Part shown: in pieces, positions 9,272-17,865 of the stretch
How the letters are laid out: each line of letters begins with the position of its first letter
Numbering within the stretch: the first letter of the stretch is position 1
From: Rhynchopus sp. YZ270_cl-10
Lineage: Eukaryota > Euglenozoa > Diplonemea > Diplonemida > Diplonemidae
Length of the DNA: 64,000 bases
Assembly (NCBI GenBank): GCA_964035575.1
Contig: OZ037893.1
Location: 930,001-994,000 of the forward strand
Direction: 5' to 3'
Notes under the pieces: model-generated
Told to the model about the DNA's origin: nothing
The model's input: the letters and a program-made list of their open reading frames with translations, nothing else
The model's database searches: none
Translations under genes and position numbers: made by a program

Positions 9272-10661
9272 TTTTATTTCACGTTAAATAAAGTATACGA
9301 AAGGATTTGGCACTTTTAGCGTGACTCATTTATTGTGCAATAACTAACGAGTATGTGTCCCTCCAGGTAGCTTTCCTTACCCTCCCGCCAGCGCTACCGG
9401 GAATCCCACGGGACCCCTAGCTAGGATAGCGGGACTCCCGCTGGGGGGGCTGGCAAACCTGAGGGGGCTGGAGGGAGGCTAAAAAAGGCTGAAGGGTCCC
9501 TCCAGACCTGTTACCCTCCTGCGGGGAAACCTGCAAAAACCCGATAAACTGGGCCTACCCTTATATGTGGGGTGGGATACACGTTTTCGGGGTGTCATAA
9601 CCATGTGTGAGCCACACAGGGTGGTGCACAGGTGACCCCATGCAGTACACGCAACCCACGTTTTGATACACAACAGCATTTTGCGTGTAGCGCATACAGC
9701 GTGTAGCCTATTTAGCCCACGCATAGCGTGTAGCGTGTGGTCGGGTTCTGAAAGCTGCCTCAAAGGTACACAAAGCTACATCCCGACGTCTCCCCACCCT
9801 CAGGGTCCCCTCGGGTGCTAGCGGAGGCCGGGAAATGGCTATCGTGCAAGAGCGAGACATTCAGAAGATCCCCGCCCATCACAGAATATCATGCCAGCCA
9901 CCGCCTTCCTCACAATGAAGTAAGGGGGTGGTGTGTCCTCCGCCTTCATAGGTAATGAAGGAGTCGATTTCTTGTTTCGTAAGTGCGGAGTGCCTTGGAC
10001 TGTCGTGTCGGTAGCCGGTCTGGTTTTGTTTCAAGAGACACACGAGCCTGCGCAAACTGGTCTTGCAGTTGCACCCCATACTTCCTCGCCAATATGCTGC
10101 TCAGCTTACTGAACGCTGTCCATTACGACGACGATTTGTACGTGAGATCGTCACGGAGATGCACTATGCACAAAACAAAGTCGGCTTCCGTGGGCTTACC
10201 GTTGGGCTTGCCAATGAATTCCTTAAAAAGCGGTCCCATTCACGGATGTACGGTGTCGACGATGCCAGTCCTTCAGCAAAACCACTGTAGCGCTCGTCCA
10301 TCTCTTGTCGGAGGACCGTTTGCGTCTTAGATCCTTCGGCATGTTGCGTGTGTCAAAAAAAAATGGGAAAAGTGCAAAAAAAATTCGAAATTTTCAATTT
10401 TTAGGCGGGTGGTGGTGCAGGATATACCAAAATTTAGCGTGAAGTTATCGCCAAAAAAAACCCCTGTTTTGGCGTGAAAAAAACAAAAATAAAATCACGC
10501 TCCTAAGGAATTGCAGTGAAAAAAAGTGAAAACGCGTGAAATAAAGTTCAATTAGCGTGGTTTTTATTTGTGAAAAAAACACGGCGTGAAATTATCATTA
10601 AAAAGAATCACGCTAAAAGTGCCAAATCCTTCGTATACTTTATTTAACTGTGGAATAAAAT
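9272..10661. mobile_element. element F: nested TIR element with AGCGTGA repeats, inside E
   Basis: About 50-bp terminal inverted repeats (containing GTTAAATAAAGTATACGAA and GGATTTGGCACTTTTAGCG) occupy 9272-9324 and 10608-10661. Copies of AGCGTGA and GGCGTGAA lie inside the right end. The interior includes a minus-strand remnant of a tyrosine-recombinase-like frame, so F may once have been autonomous. It splits the rest of element E. Confidence 0.65.
9879..10240 (-). pseudogene. tyrosine-recombinase-like (Crypton/YR-type) reading frame, N-terminal part, broken
   Basis: Read on the minus strand from 10239 downward, one frame gives a globular segment including DFVLCIVHLRDDLTYKSSS, then an in-frame stop, then WTAFSKLSSILARKYGVQL. 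A shift to another frame then gives ALTKQEIDSFITY. The order 'DL.YK.SS-WT.FS.L...L..KYGV' followed by 'LT..EID.F' is the usual layout of the helical core-binding domain and its linker in eukaryotic tyrosine recombinases (phage-integrase-like family). The catalytic R-H-x-x-R-Y half is not visible. At least one stop and one frameshift are present, so this is a remnant. It lies inside element F and may represent the enzyme that once mobilised F or E. Confidence 0.5.
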
Positions 10662-10704
10662 CAAAAAATCAAAAAATCTGTCGGTGGATAGGTGGTGCAC
10701 AGGG

Positions 10705-10833
10705 TATAGTTTCATATTCAATGAAAAGGAAATCAAGTTGGTCGCACCCGAAGACGCGAGGCAGAACGACGCCTCGGAAGAAGAGGATGACGACGAAGAC
10801 GACGAAGGCGACGACGCTGTGACAATTGAATGA
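10705..10833 (+). pseudogene. possible exon remnant with acidic C-terminal tail
   Basis: A 42-codon frame ending in TGA at 10831-10833 reads IFNEKEIKLVAPEDARQND, then a run of Glu and Asp, then AVTIE. Composition and clean ending look like the true C-terminus of a protein. It begins about 45 bp after the right end of element F, so F may have been inserted into a gene carried by element E. No matching upstream exon was found left of F. Low confidence. Confidence 0.3.
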
Positions 10834-11232
10834 GAGCAATGCTATCATAATCAAAAAAAAAAATCGTTTGATGCCTCAAACGGGATGGTTATAACCCTGG
10901 TAATATGGGTAGGGGGTATTACCAGGGTTAGTGAACCGCATAGTCGTGTCCTTACGTCACTTTAAACAATACTTTTCTTTTTTTTTTTTTTCTTTTCTTT
11001 TCCTTTTTTCCCCCACTCCCCACCCCATTGCCTTACTTTGCTTGCGCAACCCACTCCCTAATCAAAAAATAACAATAAAAAGAATCCAGGGTTAACAGGG
11101 ACCCTAAGGATTCACTTGTCATGACAAGTGATTTACATGTCATTTCACTTGTCACTTTTATGACATGTCATTTCACTTGTCAGGTGCCTCTGGACCGCGT
11201 CGTGTACCCCCTCCCCCCCCCCCCCCCCTAGG

Positions 11233-12031
11233 CATACTGTGCGGGCGAGACTCGCCTACTCGCCTAAAACTCGCCTATTTTTGGGGGGCGAGTTTTGGCG
11301 AGTTTTTTTTTTAGGTAGGGATTTTACCTTGGGAAAAATGTACACACGAAAATATGAGGGAAATTTGAGTTTTGAAGAGAAAATTTTTTTCGTTCCACTT
11401 GAACAAGACCTCTACAGTTTGCTTTGTAGGCTTCCACAACCAGTACCACCAGTCCAGCTGTAGCTTCTGCGGATCCATGAAGCTTGCACAGATGGGTGCG
11501 ATGTAGTCGTGGGGAATACCGCCAAGGGGTGGCCTGCAGGGTTGCCATTTACCGGCATGGCGAGGACATTGTTGTATAGCGAGTGTAGCCCCGGCTCATG
11601 TCTTCGTCATCCTCCGGATTGTAGCACGTCTTGTCACCCGGGATCTATGGCACGCCTGGATCTTCCCCCGGAGCAAATGTTTACATACATACCTGTCAGC
11701 CACTGCCGTGACATGGTTGCCGTTAGACGTACAAGTGACACATTTTCAATTTTTTTGTGTGTTTTCGAGTGGCATGTTGTCATCAGTCACCCCCGCCCTC
11801 CATTTTCACATCCTGGTGCACATTTTCACCCCCAAGGTGCGTATGTGCACCAGGATTTGCACCCAAATGTGGGCGAGTTTAGGCGAGTTTAGGCGAGTTT
11901 AGGCGAGTTTTTGGCGAGTTTTGGCGAGTAATAGGCGAGTAATGGGCGAGTAGGGCGAGTTTTTGGCGAGTTTTTCCTGAAAATCAGGAAAACGAAAAAC
12001 TCGCCTAAAAACGGCTCGCCTGCACAGTATG
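11233..12031. mobile_element. element B: 799-bp TIR element with CCTAGG TSD and GGCGAGTTT repeats
   Basis: Terminal repeats CATACTGTGC and GCACAGTATG are flanked by CCTAGG at 11227-11232 and 12032-12037. The ends carry many copies of GGCGAGTTT or its complement: about six at the left, and at the right a run of at least eight followed by two complements. The interior has a GC-rich segment with minus-strand coding traces. It is inserted at the end of a 16-C run. Confidence 0.8.
11400..11645 (-). pseudogene. decayed coding segment inside element B, function unknown
   Basis: On the minus strand, one frame gives PGDKTCYNPEDDED and another, after a frameshift, gives GIPHDYIAPICASF followed by LQLDWWYWLWKPTKQ. 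The sequence is more complex and GC-richer than the element ends and looks like former protein-coding DNA. I do not recognise the family. Confidence 0.3.
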
Positions 12032-12037
12032 CCTAGG

Positions 12038-12225
12038 GCAGTGATGGCAGGATACGAGGATACGGGAAGATACGGATACGGATACGGCGGATACGGATAC
12101 GGATACGGATACGGGATACGTAAGGATTTGGGATACAGGATACAGGATACGTGCGATACTGTATCCGTATCCGTATCCCTAATCCTGGGATACGACCGTA
12201 TCCTACCGTATCCTGCCATCACTGC
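12038..12225. mobile_element. element M: 188-bp miniature TIR element with GGATAC repeats and CCTAGG TSD
   Basis: Terminal repeats GCAGTGATGGCAGGATACG and the complement end at 12225, with CCTAGG on both sides (12032-12037, shared with element B, and 12226-12231). Almost the whole interior is GGATAC and GTATCC units. It has the same architecture as elements A, B, C and G with a different motif. Confidence 0.8.
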
Positions 12226-12229
12226 CCTA

Positions 12230-13207
12230 GGGGGGCAAAAAGCCTGTTTTAGTGAAATTTTTTGAGTTACGATATCACAGAGGCTCGAAACACAAAATCT
12301 CTGGCGAATATGGATTTTTTGGGGCTCAGGAGGGGGGTTTACCTGGTCACAGGCCTCCAAATGCGCCCAGAAACGTGAAAAATATGAAAAATTGACTGAT
12401 TTTTTGGGGTTTTCGCACTTTTCGCACTTTTGGGAAAACAGCGTTTTTTCACCTTTTTTTTGAAAAAAATATCAAAAAACGGACATCAGATAGTGAACAA
12501 ATACCCAAAATCACCCCAAAAGTATCGAATCTTTTCAAATACACCTGTTTTTCACACTTTAGACGCTCTGTTCGGGGCCAAAACCTCATTTTTAGGTCAA
12601 AAAATCGTCCTGTTATCGTCCTGTTTACCGCGCGCGCACCATTCCTCAAACCCGTTGGGCCACTTTCTGACCACTGCTGGGTGGTCTGACCACCCAGAGC
12701 ACCCCCATTTACCAACCTCCTACCACATTTTCACCGAATTTCAGACCCAAAACTCTCTCTGTACCCCCAGAAATGACCCCAAAAAACACAGAAAAATTCA
12801 CTTTTGCAACAGTCACGGCTATTGCAAGCACCCGGACAGCGTTTTTTCACCCTTTTTCTGAAAAAATATCAAAAAACTGACATCAGATAGTGAACAAATA
12901 CCCAAAATCACCCCGAAAGTATCGAATCTTTTCAAATACATCTGTTTTTCACACTCTAGACGCTCTGTTCGGGGCCAAAATCTCATTTTTAGGTCAAAAA
13001 ATCGTCTTTCCCGAAGTGCGAAAACCCCGAAAAACCAGTCAATTTTTCATATTTTTCATGTTTCTGGGCGCATTTGGAGGCCTGTGACCAGGTAAACCAC
13101 CCTCCTGAGCCCCAAAAAATCCATATTCGCCAGAGATTTCGTGTTTGGAGCCTCTGTGGTATCATAACTCAAAAAATTTCACTCAAAAACGGCTTTTTGC
13201 CTCCCCC
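12230..13207. mobile_element. foldback element N (GGGGGGCAAAAAGCC termini, TA flanks)
   Basis: Inverted outer arms (12230-12430 and 13015-13207) carry CACAGAGGCTC, GGCGAATATGGATTTTT and CAGGCCTCCAAATGCGCCCA in mirror orientation. Inside them a roughly 170-bp segment is repeated directly at 12439-12611 and 12838-13010. Flanks are TA at 12228-12229 and 13208-13209. A 14-C run follows at 13211-13224. Confidence 0.7.
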
Positions 13208-13224
13208 TAACCCCCCCCCCCCCC

Positions 13225-13865
13225 GCAGGTGTAGCCGTAACTAGGGGGGTCAAAACCCGCGATCCCCGATCCCCGATCCCCGGCTTAATTTAGGGGGGGG
13301 TTTTATGAGGAAAAATCAGGAAAACGGTAAAAAAATGTCAAAAATCTGTTCGTTTGCACACTGTGAAAAAAATCGCGACCCACCGCTGAAAGCGCAAGGT
13401 GTTAACCTTGTGAGAGCCTGTGAGAGCCTACTGAGAGCTTATGAGGTCCTGTGCTGTGGTAGCGCACAGTACATAGAGTACACACAGTTCACACCGAAAA
13501 CACTTGCATTTGCATTTCCGGAATCCGTCCGACCAGTGGTGGGGTCAATTTGCCGAAATGGACAAGTTCTCGTTTTTGGTCAATTTCCGCACACAGTATA
13601 CACAGTATACACTGGGGATTGTTCGGGTGCCTATATTTTTTTGGTCCAACCCCCACGCAAGAAAGCAGGGTATTTTTCCACCCCCAGAAAATGTCGTTAT
13701 TGGAAAGATTGGGATCCTCTGAATCCAAATACGTGTTCCGGCCCAGGATTCAAATTGATCCTTAAATCTAATATTGCTAAGGCAGCATTTCCCATGCAGT
13801 TTGTTAGGGGGAAAATCTGGGAATTTTGGCCCGGGGATCGATCCCCGACTTATGGCTACACCTGC
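13225..13865. mobile_element. element G: 641-bp TIR element with CGATCCCC repeats
   Basis: Terminal repeats GCAGGTGTAGCC (13225-13236) and GGCTACACCTGC (13854-13865), with C runs on both sides that would hide a CCCCCC target duplication. CGATCCCC is repeated at the left (13258-13282), and GGGGATCGATCCCC lies at the right. The core at 13507-13613 is an inverted copy of 6808-6901 next to the 9-bp satellite. A GGGGGGTCAAAACC sequence at 13244 looks like one terminus of a class 1 foldback whose partner is not visible. Confidence 0.65.
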
Positions 13866-13876
13866 CCCCCCGTATA

Positions 13877-15089
13877 GTACCAATATTTCTTTTTACTTCT
13901 CCACGTGATACGATATCCTCCCCCTCCCGTTCTGGTTGGGGCAATGCTACCGGCCTCGTAGAAGAAAACTGTACATGCCAATGAAGTTCTAGAGTTTTGA
14001 TAAACCCGTCTGCCAAAATATAAGGCTTTCTGCACTTTTTTCAAACTTCTGTGTTTTAAACGATTGTACGGCTTTAGGAGCATCTTCACAGCCTTTTTCT
14101 TCAAATAACCCGCAGAGAATCACTCCTGCGTCCGCCGGTGTACGGTGAGGACGTATGCACTGTTCAACTTCCCTTTTTTGACTGTACAACGCAACCCACC
14201 TCTCTGCCCTATTTTTCTTTCTATTGTTTTCCATAGTGGTGGTTCTATTTGGTCAAGGCAATCCTGCGCGGTGAAAAGGGCATTTTTTTTTTCCAACTCT
14301 TCCGTTCTGGTCTGATTCATATTTGTCAAATTATGCTTTTATAAAGTACCGATTTTTGTGAGTACTGCCTTTCAGTGCCGCATAATTCACCTTTTTTTTT
14401 CTTCTTTCTCTTTACAAGGAGTCATCACATGCGTTCTTTTCTGGAAGTGTATGAAAATCTACCTTTTGTGTCCTTGTGTTTGTGGACGTTGTACGTGAGG
14501 TATATGAGAGCGCAAAGGATGTGTGTCCTGACGCAGAGACAATTTTTCCTTTTCAAGCTTTCTTCGTTTCTTCCGTGCAATCCCTCCGTGTCTACGCTAA
14601 AGAGAGTCGCCGATTTTTTCTTTTAATCGTGATTTCGTCATGGCTTTTTTTGTCACACGAAATTTTGAACCATGTGCCTCTGTTTGTTGACTCGCCATAA
14701 GGTAGCTCAGTGTGTCTGCACCATTTTATCCAATGCAGCGAACAAACCGCAGTGCGTAAGTCCTGAGATACACCTCCAGCTAAATGGGTGGTGCATGTTC
14801 CTGTATGTTTCGTTCAATAGTGTTGCAGATATGGCTCAACTTCCTGTGTGTGCATCCATTTGGTACGTGGTGTTGGAGAGCACTGTAACGTGGCGACCTC
14901 AGTTTGCTTCGTTGTTATGGTTATGTTTAGAGGCTGTCGTTCTCGCACCACGTTCCCGTCCTCAGGTGAAACAGTAAGTTTCCCAACAGGAAAGCTCCGT
15001 CAGTAGAACTACGTTACGACACCGTCACATAAAAGACTTCGATATTTGTTTTCTCCCGTCTGAAGGATGTTCGCATTGCGATGCCTGTC
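13877..15089. other. intergenic spacer between the mobile block and the gene array
   Basis: The first roughly 115 bp are an inverted, diverged copy of 5895-5972. The rest is mixed-composition DNA with T runs. Short frames on both strands (for example 14375-14626 and 14672-14977) have no recognisable domain. No RNA gene was seen. Confidence 0.5.
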
Positions 15090-15160
15090 GCACTGCACCA
15101 CACCGTCAACCCCACCCCACCATACAGATTCCCCTGATTTTTACCCGGTTTCCGTCAAAA

Positions 15161-15937
15161 ATGCTGTCGCGCCTGTCGCTCGTTGCAAGCATGGGGTTCG
15201 TGGCCTCGGCACAGATCCCGCCGCACACAGCAGGCTGTGCGGCGACGACGTGTCCGATGTACTACTCGTGTGTCGAGGACAGTAAGGGTGTGGCGTCGTG
15301 TGTGCCGCCACCGCCGCCGGCTGGTCCTTGCGCAGATGTGCACTGTGCGCCGGGGACAGAGTGTGTTGCTATTGGGAGCCAGGCGTGGTGCAAGCCGCTG
15401 CCGGTGGGATGTGCTGCGACGCAGTGCGTCACTGGGACGACGTGCTATGAGATTGCCGGACATGCACTGTGCCTGCCGTCGTGGTGGTTCCCCTCACCGA
15501 CGCCACCGTCGCCGCCAGTTGTTGGCTGCGACCAGTTGAAGTGCGTGAACTGCGAGAACGACCCCAAGACAGGGGAGGGTGTCTGCCTTCCGCCACCTAT
15601 TGGATGTGGGAGTCTGGAATGTGCGCACTGCGTCGAAGATGCCAAGGGCAATGGGAAGTGCGTGCCTCCTCCTACGCCGCCCACGAACCCGTGCGACCTT
15701 CTGAAGTGCGTGCAGTGTGAGGTGCAGGCAGACGGAACAGCAAAGTGTGTGTCTCCGGATGTGTTCCCACCGACACCTATTGTTGGCTGTGAGGCGATGA
15801 CCTGTCTTGTTGGGACAACATGCACAAACGACTCGACTGGCCAGGGTCACTGCTCCAACCCGTGCGACCTGCTGAAGTGCGTGCAGTGTGAGGTGCAGGC
15901 AGACGGTACTGCAAAGTGTGTGTCTCCGGACGCTTGA
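15161..15937 (+). CDS. secreted cysteine-rich protein, array copy 1 (eight FOLN-like modules)
   Basis: 258 residues. An N-terminal signal peptide (MLSRLSLVASMGFVASA, cleavage likely near residue 17) is followed by eight modules of the form C-x4-C-x(2 or 5)-C-x(8-10)-C, joined by Pro-rich linkers such as VPPPPPAGP and PSPTPPSPPVV. Modules such as PCADVHCAPGTECVAIGSQAWC match the follistatin/osteonectin-type EGF-like (FOLN) pattern. In the 2-residue-spacer modules (CDLLKCVQCEVQADGTAKC) the third cysteine is shifted. All 32 module cysteines are paired within modules by pattern. There is no membrane segment and no catalytic motif, so an extracellular structural or binding role is likely. ATG 15161 is chosen because it starts the signal peptide, and a CAG acceptor-like site lies 34 nt upstream. 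Copy 1 has a unique 5' flank beyond 15090. Confidence 0.85.
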   Translation: MLSRLSLVASMGFVASAQIPPHTAGCAATTCPMYYSCVEDSKGVASCVPPPPPAGPCADVHCAPGTECVAIGSQAWCKPLPVGCAATQCVTGTTCYEIAGHALCLPSWWFPSPTPPSPPVVGCDQLKCVNCENDPKTGEGVCLPPPIGCGSLECAHCVEDAKGNGKCVPPPTPPTNPCDLLKCVQCEVQADGTAKCVSPDVFPPTPIVGCEAMTCLVGTTCTNDSTGQGHCSNPCDLLKCVQCEVQADGTAKCVSPDA

Positions 15938-16427
15938 AGGCAGTGGTAGGGTATCTACCCGTTCCTGTGCCTGGTCTTTTTTGAATTTTGGCTGTGTGCG
16001 ATCTGAGACAGAAGGCTTGTGCACAAACCTGGTATAATCGGGTCCATTTTATGTTCACTGAATAGTCCGAAGTGCTTTGCCCTCTCTGTCTCTGATGTGC
16101 TGTGTCTCTTTGTGAAGCTCTTCTTGTTCTTCTTTTGTGCTTTGCACTTTGTTGTTTTTTTATTCATTTTTGTTGTTTCCCTGAGCGCAAGTACTCTGTG
16201 CTTGGGAAAATTATGACAAAACTCGCTCTGACCCGCGACGGGCATCTTGAGAAAAGGAAAACGGGGATTCTTTTTTTTGTTATTATTTTTGCATGTTGTG
16301 ATACTATTTTCCCTTGCGAGACTCGTTCTCTTCCCATACGCATGACCATACCTGGGGCACTGCACCACACCGTCAACCCCACCCCACCATACAGATTCCC
16401 CTGATTTTTACCCGGTTTCCGTCAAAA

Positions 16428-17375
16428 ATGCTGTCGCGCCTGTCGCTCGTTGCAAGCATGGGGTTCGTGGCCTCGGCACAGATCCCGCCGCACACAGCAG
16501 GCTGTGCGGCGACGACGTGTCCGATGTACTACTCGTGTGTCGAGGACAGTAAGGGTGTGGCGTCGTGTGTGCCGCCACCGCCGCCGGCTGGTCCTTGCGC
16601 AGATGTGCACTGTGCGCCGGGGACAGAGTGTGTTGCTATTGGGAGCCAGGCGTGGTGCAAGCCGCTGCCGGTGGGATGTGCTGCGACGCAGTGCGTCACT
16701 GGGACGACGTGCTATGAGATTGCCGGACATGCACTGTGCCTGCCGTCGTGGTGGTTCCCCTCACCGACGCCACCGTCGCCGCCAGTTGTTGGCTGCGACC
16801 AGTTGAAGTGCGTGAACTGCGAGAACGACCCCAAGACAGGGGAGGGTGTCTGCCTTCCGCCACCTATTGGATGTGGGAGTCTGGAATGTGCGCACTGCGT
16901 CGAAGATGCCAAGGGCAATGGGAAGTGCGTGCCTCCTCCTACGCCGCCCACGAACCCGTGCGACCTTCTGAAGTGCGTGCAGTGTGAGGTGCAGGCAGAC
17001 GGAACAGCAAAGTGTGTGTCTCCGGATGTGTTCCCACCGACACCTATTGTTGGCTGTGAGGCGATGACCTGTCTTGTTGGGACAACATGCACAAACGACT
17101 CGACTGGCCAGGGTCACTGCTCCAACCCGTGCGACCTGCTGAAGTGCGTGCAGTGTGAGGTGCAGGCAGACGGAACAGCAAAGTGTGTGTCTCCGGATGT
17201 GTTCCCACCGACACCTATTGTTGGCTGTGAGGCGATGACCTGTCTTGTTGGGACAACATGCACAAACGACTCGACTGGCCAGGGTCACTGCTCCAACCCG
17301 TGCGACCTGCTGAAGTGCGTGCAGTGTGAGGTGCAGGCAGACGGTACTGCAAAGTGTGTGTCTCCGGACGCTTGA
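16428..17375 (+). CDS. secreted cysteine-rich protein, array copy 2 (expanded to ten modules)
   Basis: 315 residues. It differs from all other copies by one extra 171-bp (57-residue) unit that duplicates modules 7 and 8 (from VFPPTPIVGC to KCVSPD), giving ten four-cysteine modules. The frame is open upstream to 16314, but the added residues would translate the spacer and the CAG acceptor-like site and would bury the signal peptide. ATG 16428 is therefore the better start. Confidence 0.85.
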   Translation: MLSRLSLVASMGFVASAQIPPHTAGCAATTCPMYYSCVEDSKGVASCVPPPPPAGPCADVHCAPGTECVAIGSQAWCKPLPVGCAATQCVTGTTCYEIAGHALCLPSWWFPSPTPPSPPVVGCDQLKCVNCENDPKTGEGVCLPPPIGCGSLECAHCVEDAKGNGKCVPPPTPPTNPCDLLKCVQCEVQADGTAKCVSPDVFPPTPIVGCEAMTCLVGTTCTNDSTGQGHCSNPCDLLKCVQCEVQADGTAKCVSPDVFPPTPIVGCEAMTCLVGTTCTNDSTGQGHCSNPCDLLKCVQCEVQADGTAKCVSPDA

Positions 17376-17865
17376 AGGCAGTGGTAGGGTATCTACCCGT
17401 TCCTGTGCCTGGTCTTTTTTGAATTTTGGCTGTGTGCGATCTGAGACAGAAGGCTTGTGCACAAACCTGGTATAATCGGGTCCATTTTATGTTCACTGAA
17501 TAGTCCGAAGTGCTTTGCCCTCTCTGTCTCTGATGTGCTGTGTCTCTTTGTGAAGCTCTTCTTGTTCTTCTTTTGTGCTTTGCACTTTGTTGTTTTTTTA
17601 TTCATTTTTGTTGTTTCCCTGAGCGCAAGTACTCTGTGCTTGGGAAAATTATGACAAAACTCGCTCTGACCCGCGACGGGCATCTTGAGAAAAGGAAAAC
17701 GGGGATTCTTTTTTTTGTTATTATTTTTGCATGTTGTGATACTATTTTCCCTTGCGAGACTCGTTCTCTTCCCATACGCATGACCATACCTGGGGCACTG
17801 CACCACACCGTCAACCCCACCCCACCATACAGATTCCCCTGATTTTTACCCGGTTTCCGTCAAAA

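Larger units (their letters stand above)
8272..11204. mobile_element. element E: 2.9-kb long-inverted-repeat element with CACTTGTCATGACAAGTG ends, TA target
   Basis: Terminal repeats CACGACGCGGTCCAG and CTGGACCGCGTCGTG lie just inside TA on both sides. The next 100-150 bp on each end hold multiple copies of the palindromic motif CACTTGTCATGACAAGTG. Inverted homology continues to about 8670 on the left and starts again near 10940 on the right (CCTTACGTCACTTTA, CAACCCACTCCCTAATC), so the inverted repeats are 270-400 bp. The element is inserted in the right end of foldback D. The related copy D2 shows the unoccupied site (CACCTACCCCC at 57119-57129). The interior holds foldback O, nested element F, and a possible exon remnant with an acidic tail. 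Confidence 0.75.
5975..13874. mobile_element. element H: outer composite bounded by TACGGGGGGG / CCCCCCCGTA and TA
   Basis: The left end TACGGGGGGG (5975-5984) is the exact complement of CCCCCCCGTA (13865-13874), each flanked by TA. The flanking DNA is also partly inverted: GAACTTCATTGCAT at 5895-5908 and GAGGATA...CGTGG correspond to an inverted version at 13877-13990. The target therefore looks like the centre of an older foldback (GGTAC-TA-GTACC). The interior is filled by elements D, E, B, M, N and G and by three satellites. The original content of H, if any, can no longer be separated. Confidence 0.45.

Noticed and set aside
13305-13877. 190-codon frame inside element G
   Set aside because: It runs through the repeat-bearing ends and the core shared with the satellite block, and the homologous core at 6808-6901 does not keep the frame.
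16314-16427. 38-codon N-terminal extension of array copies 2-18
   Set aside because: It is spacer sequence carrying the acceptor-like CAG. It would hide the signal peptide, and copy 1 lacks the upstream ATG.
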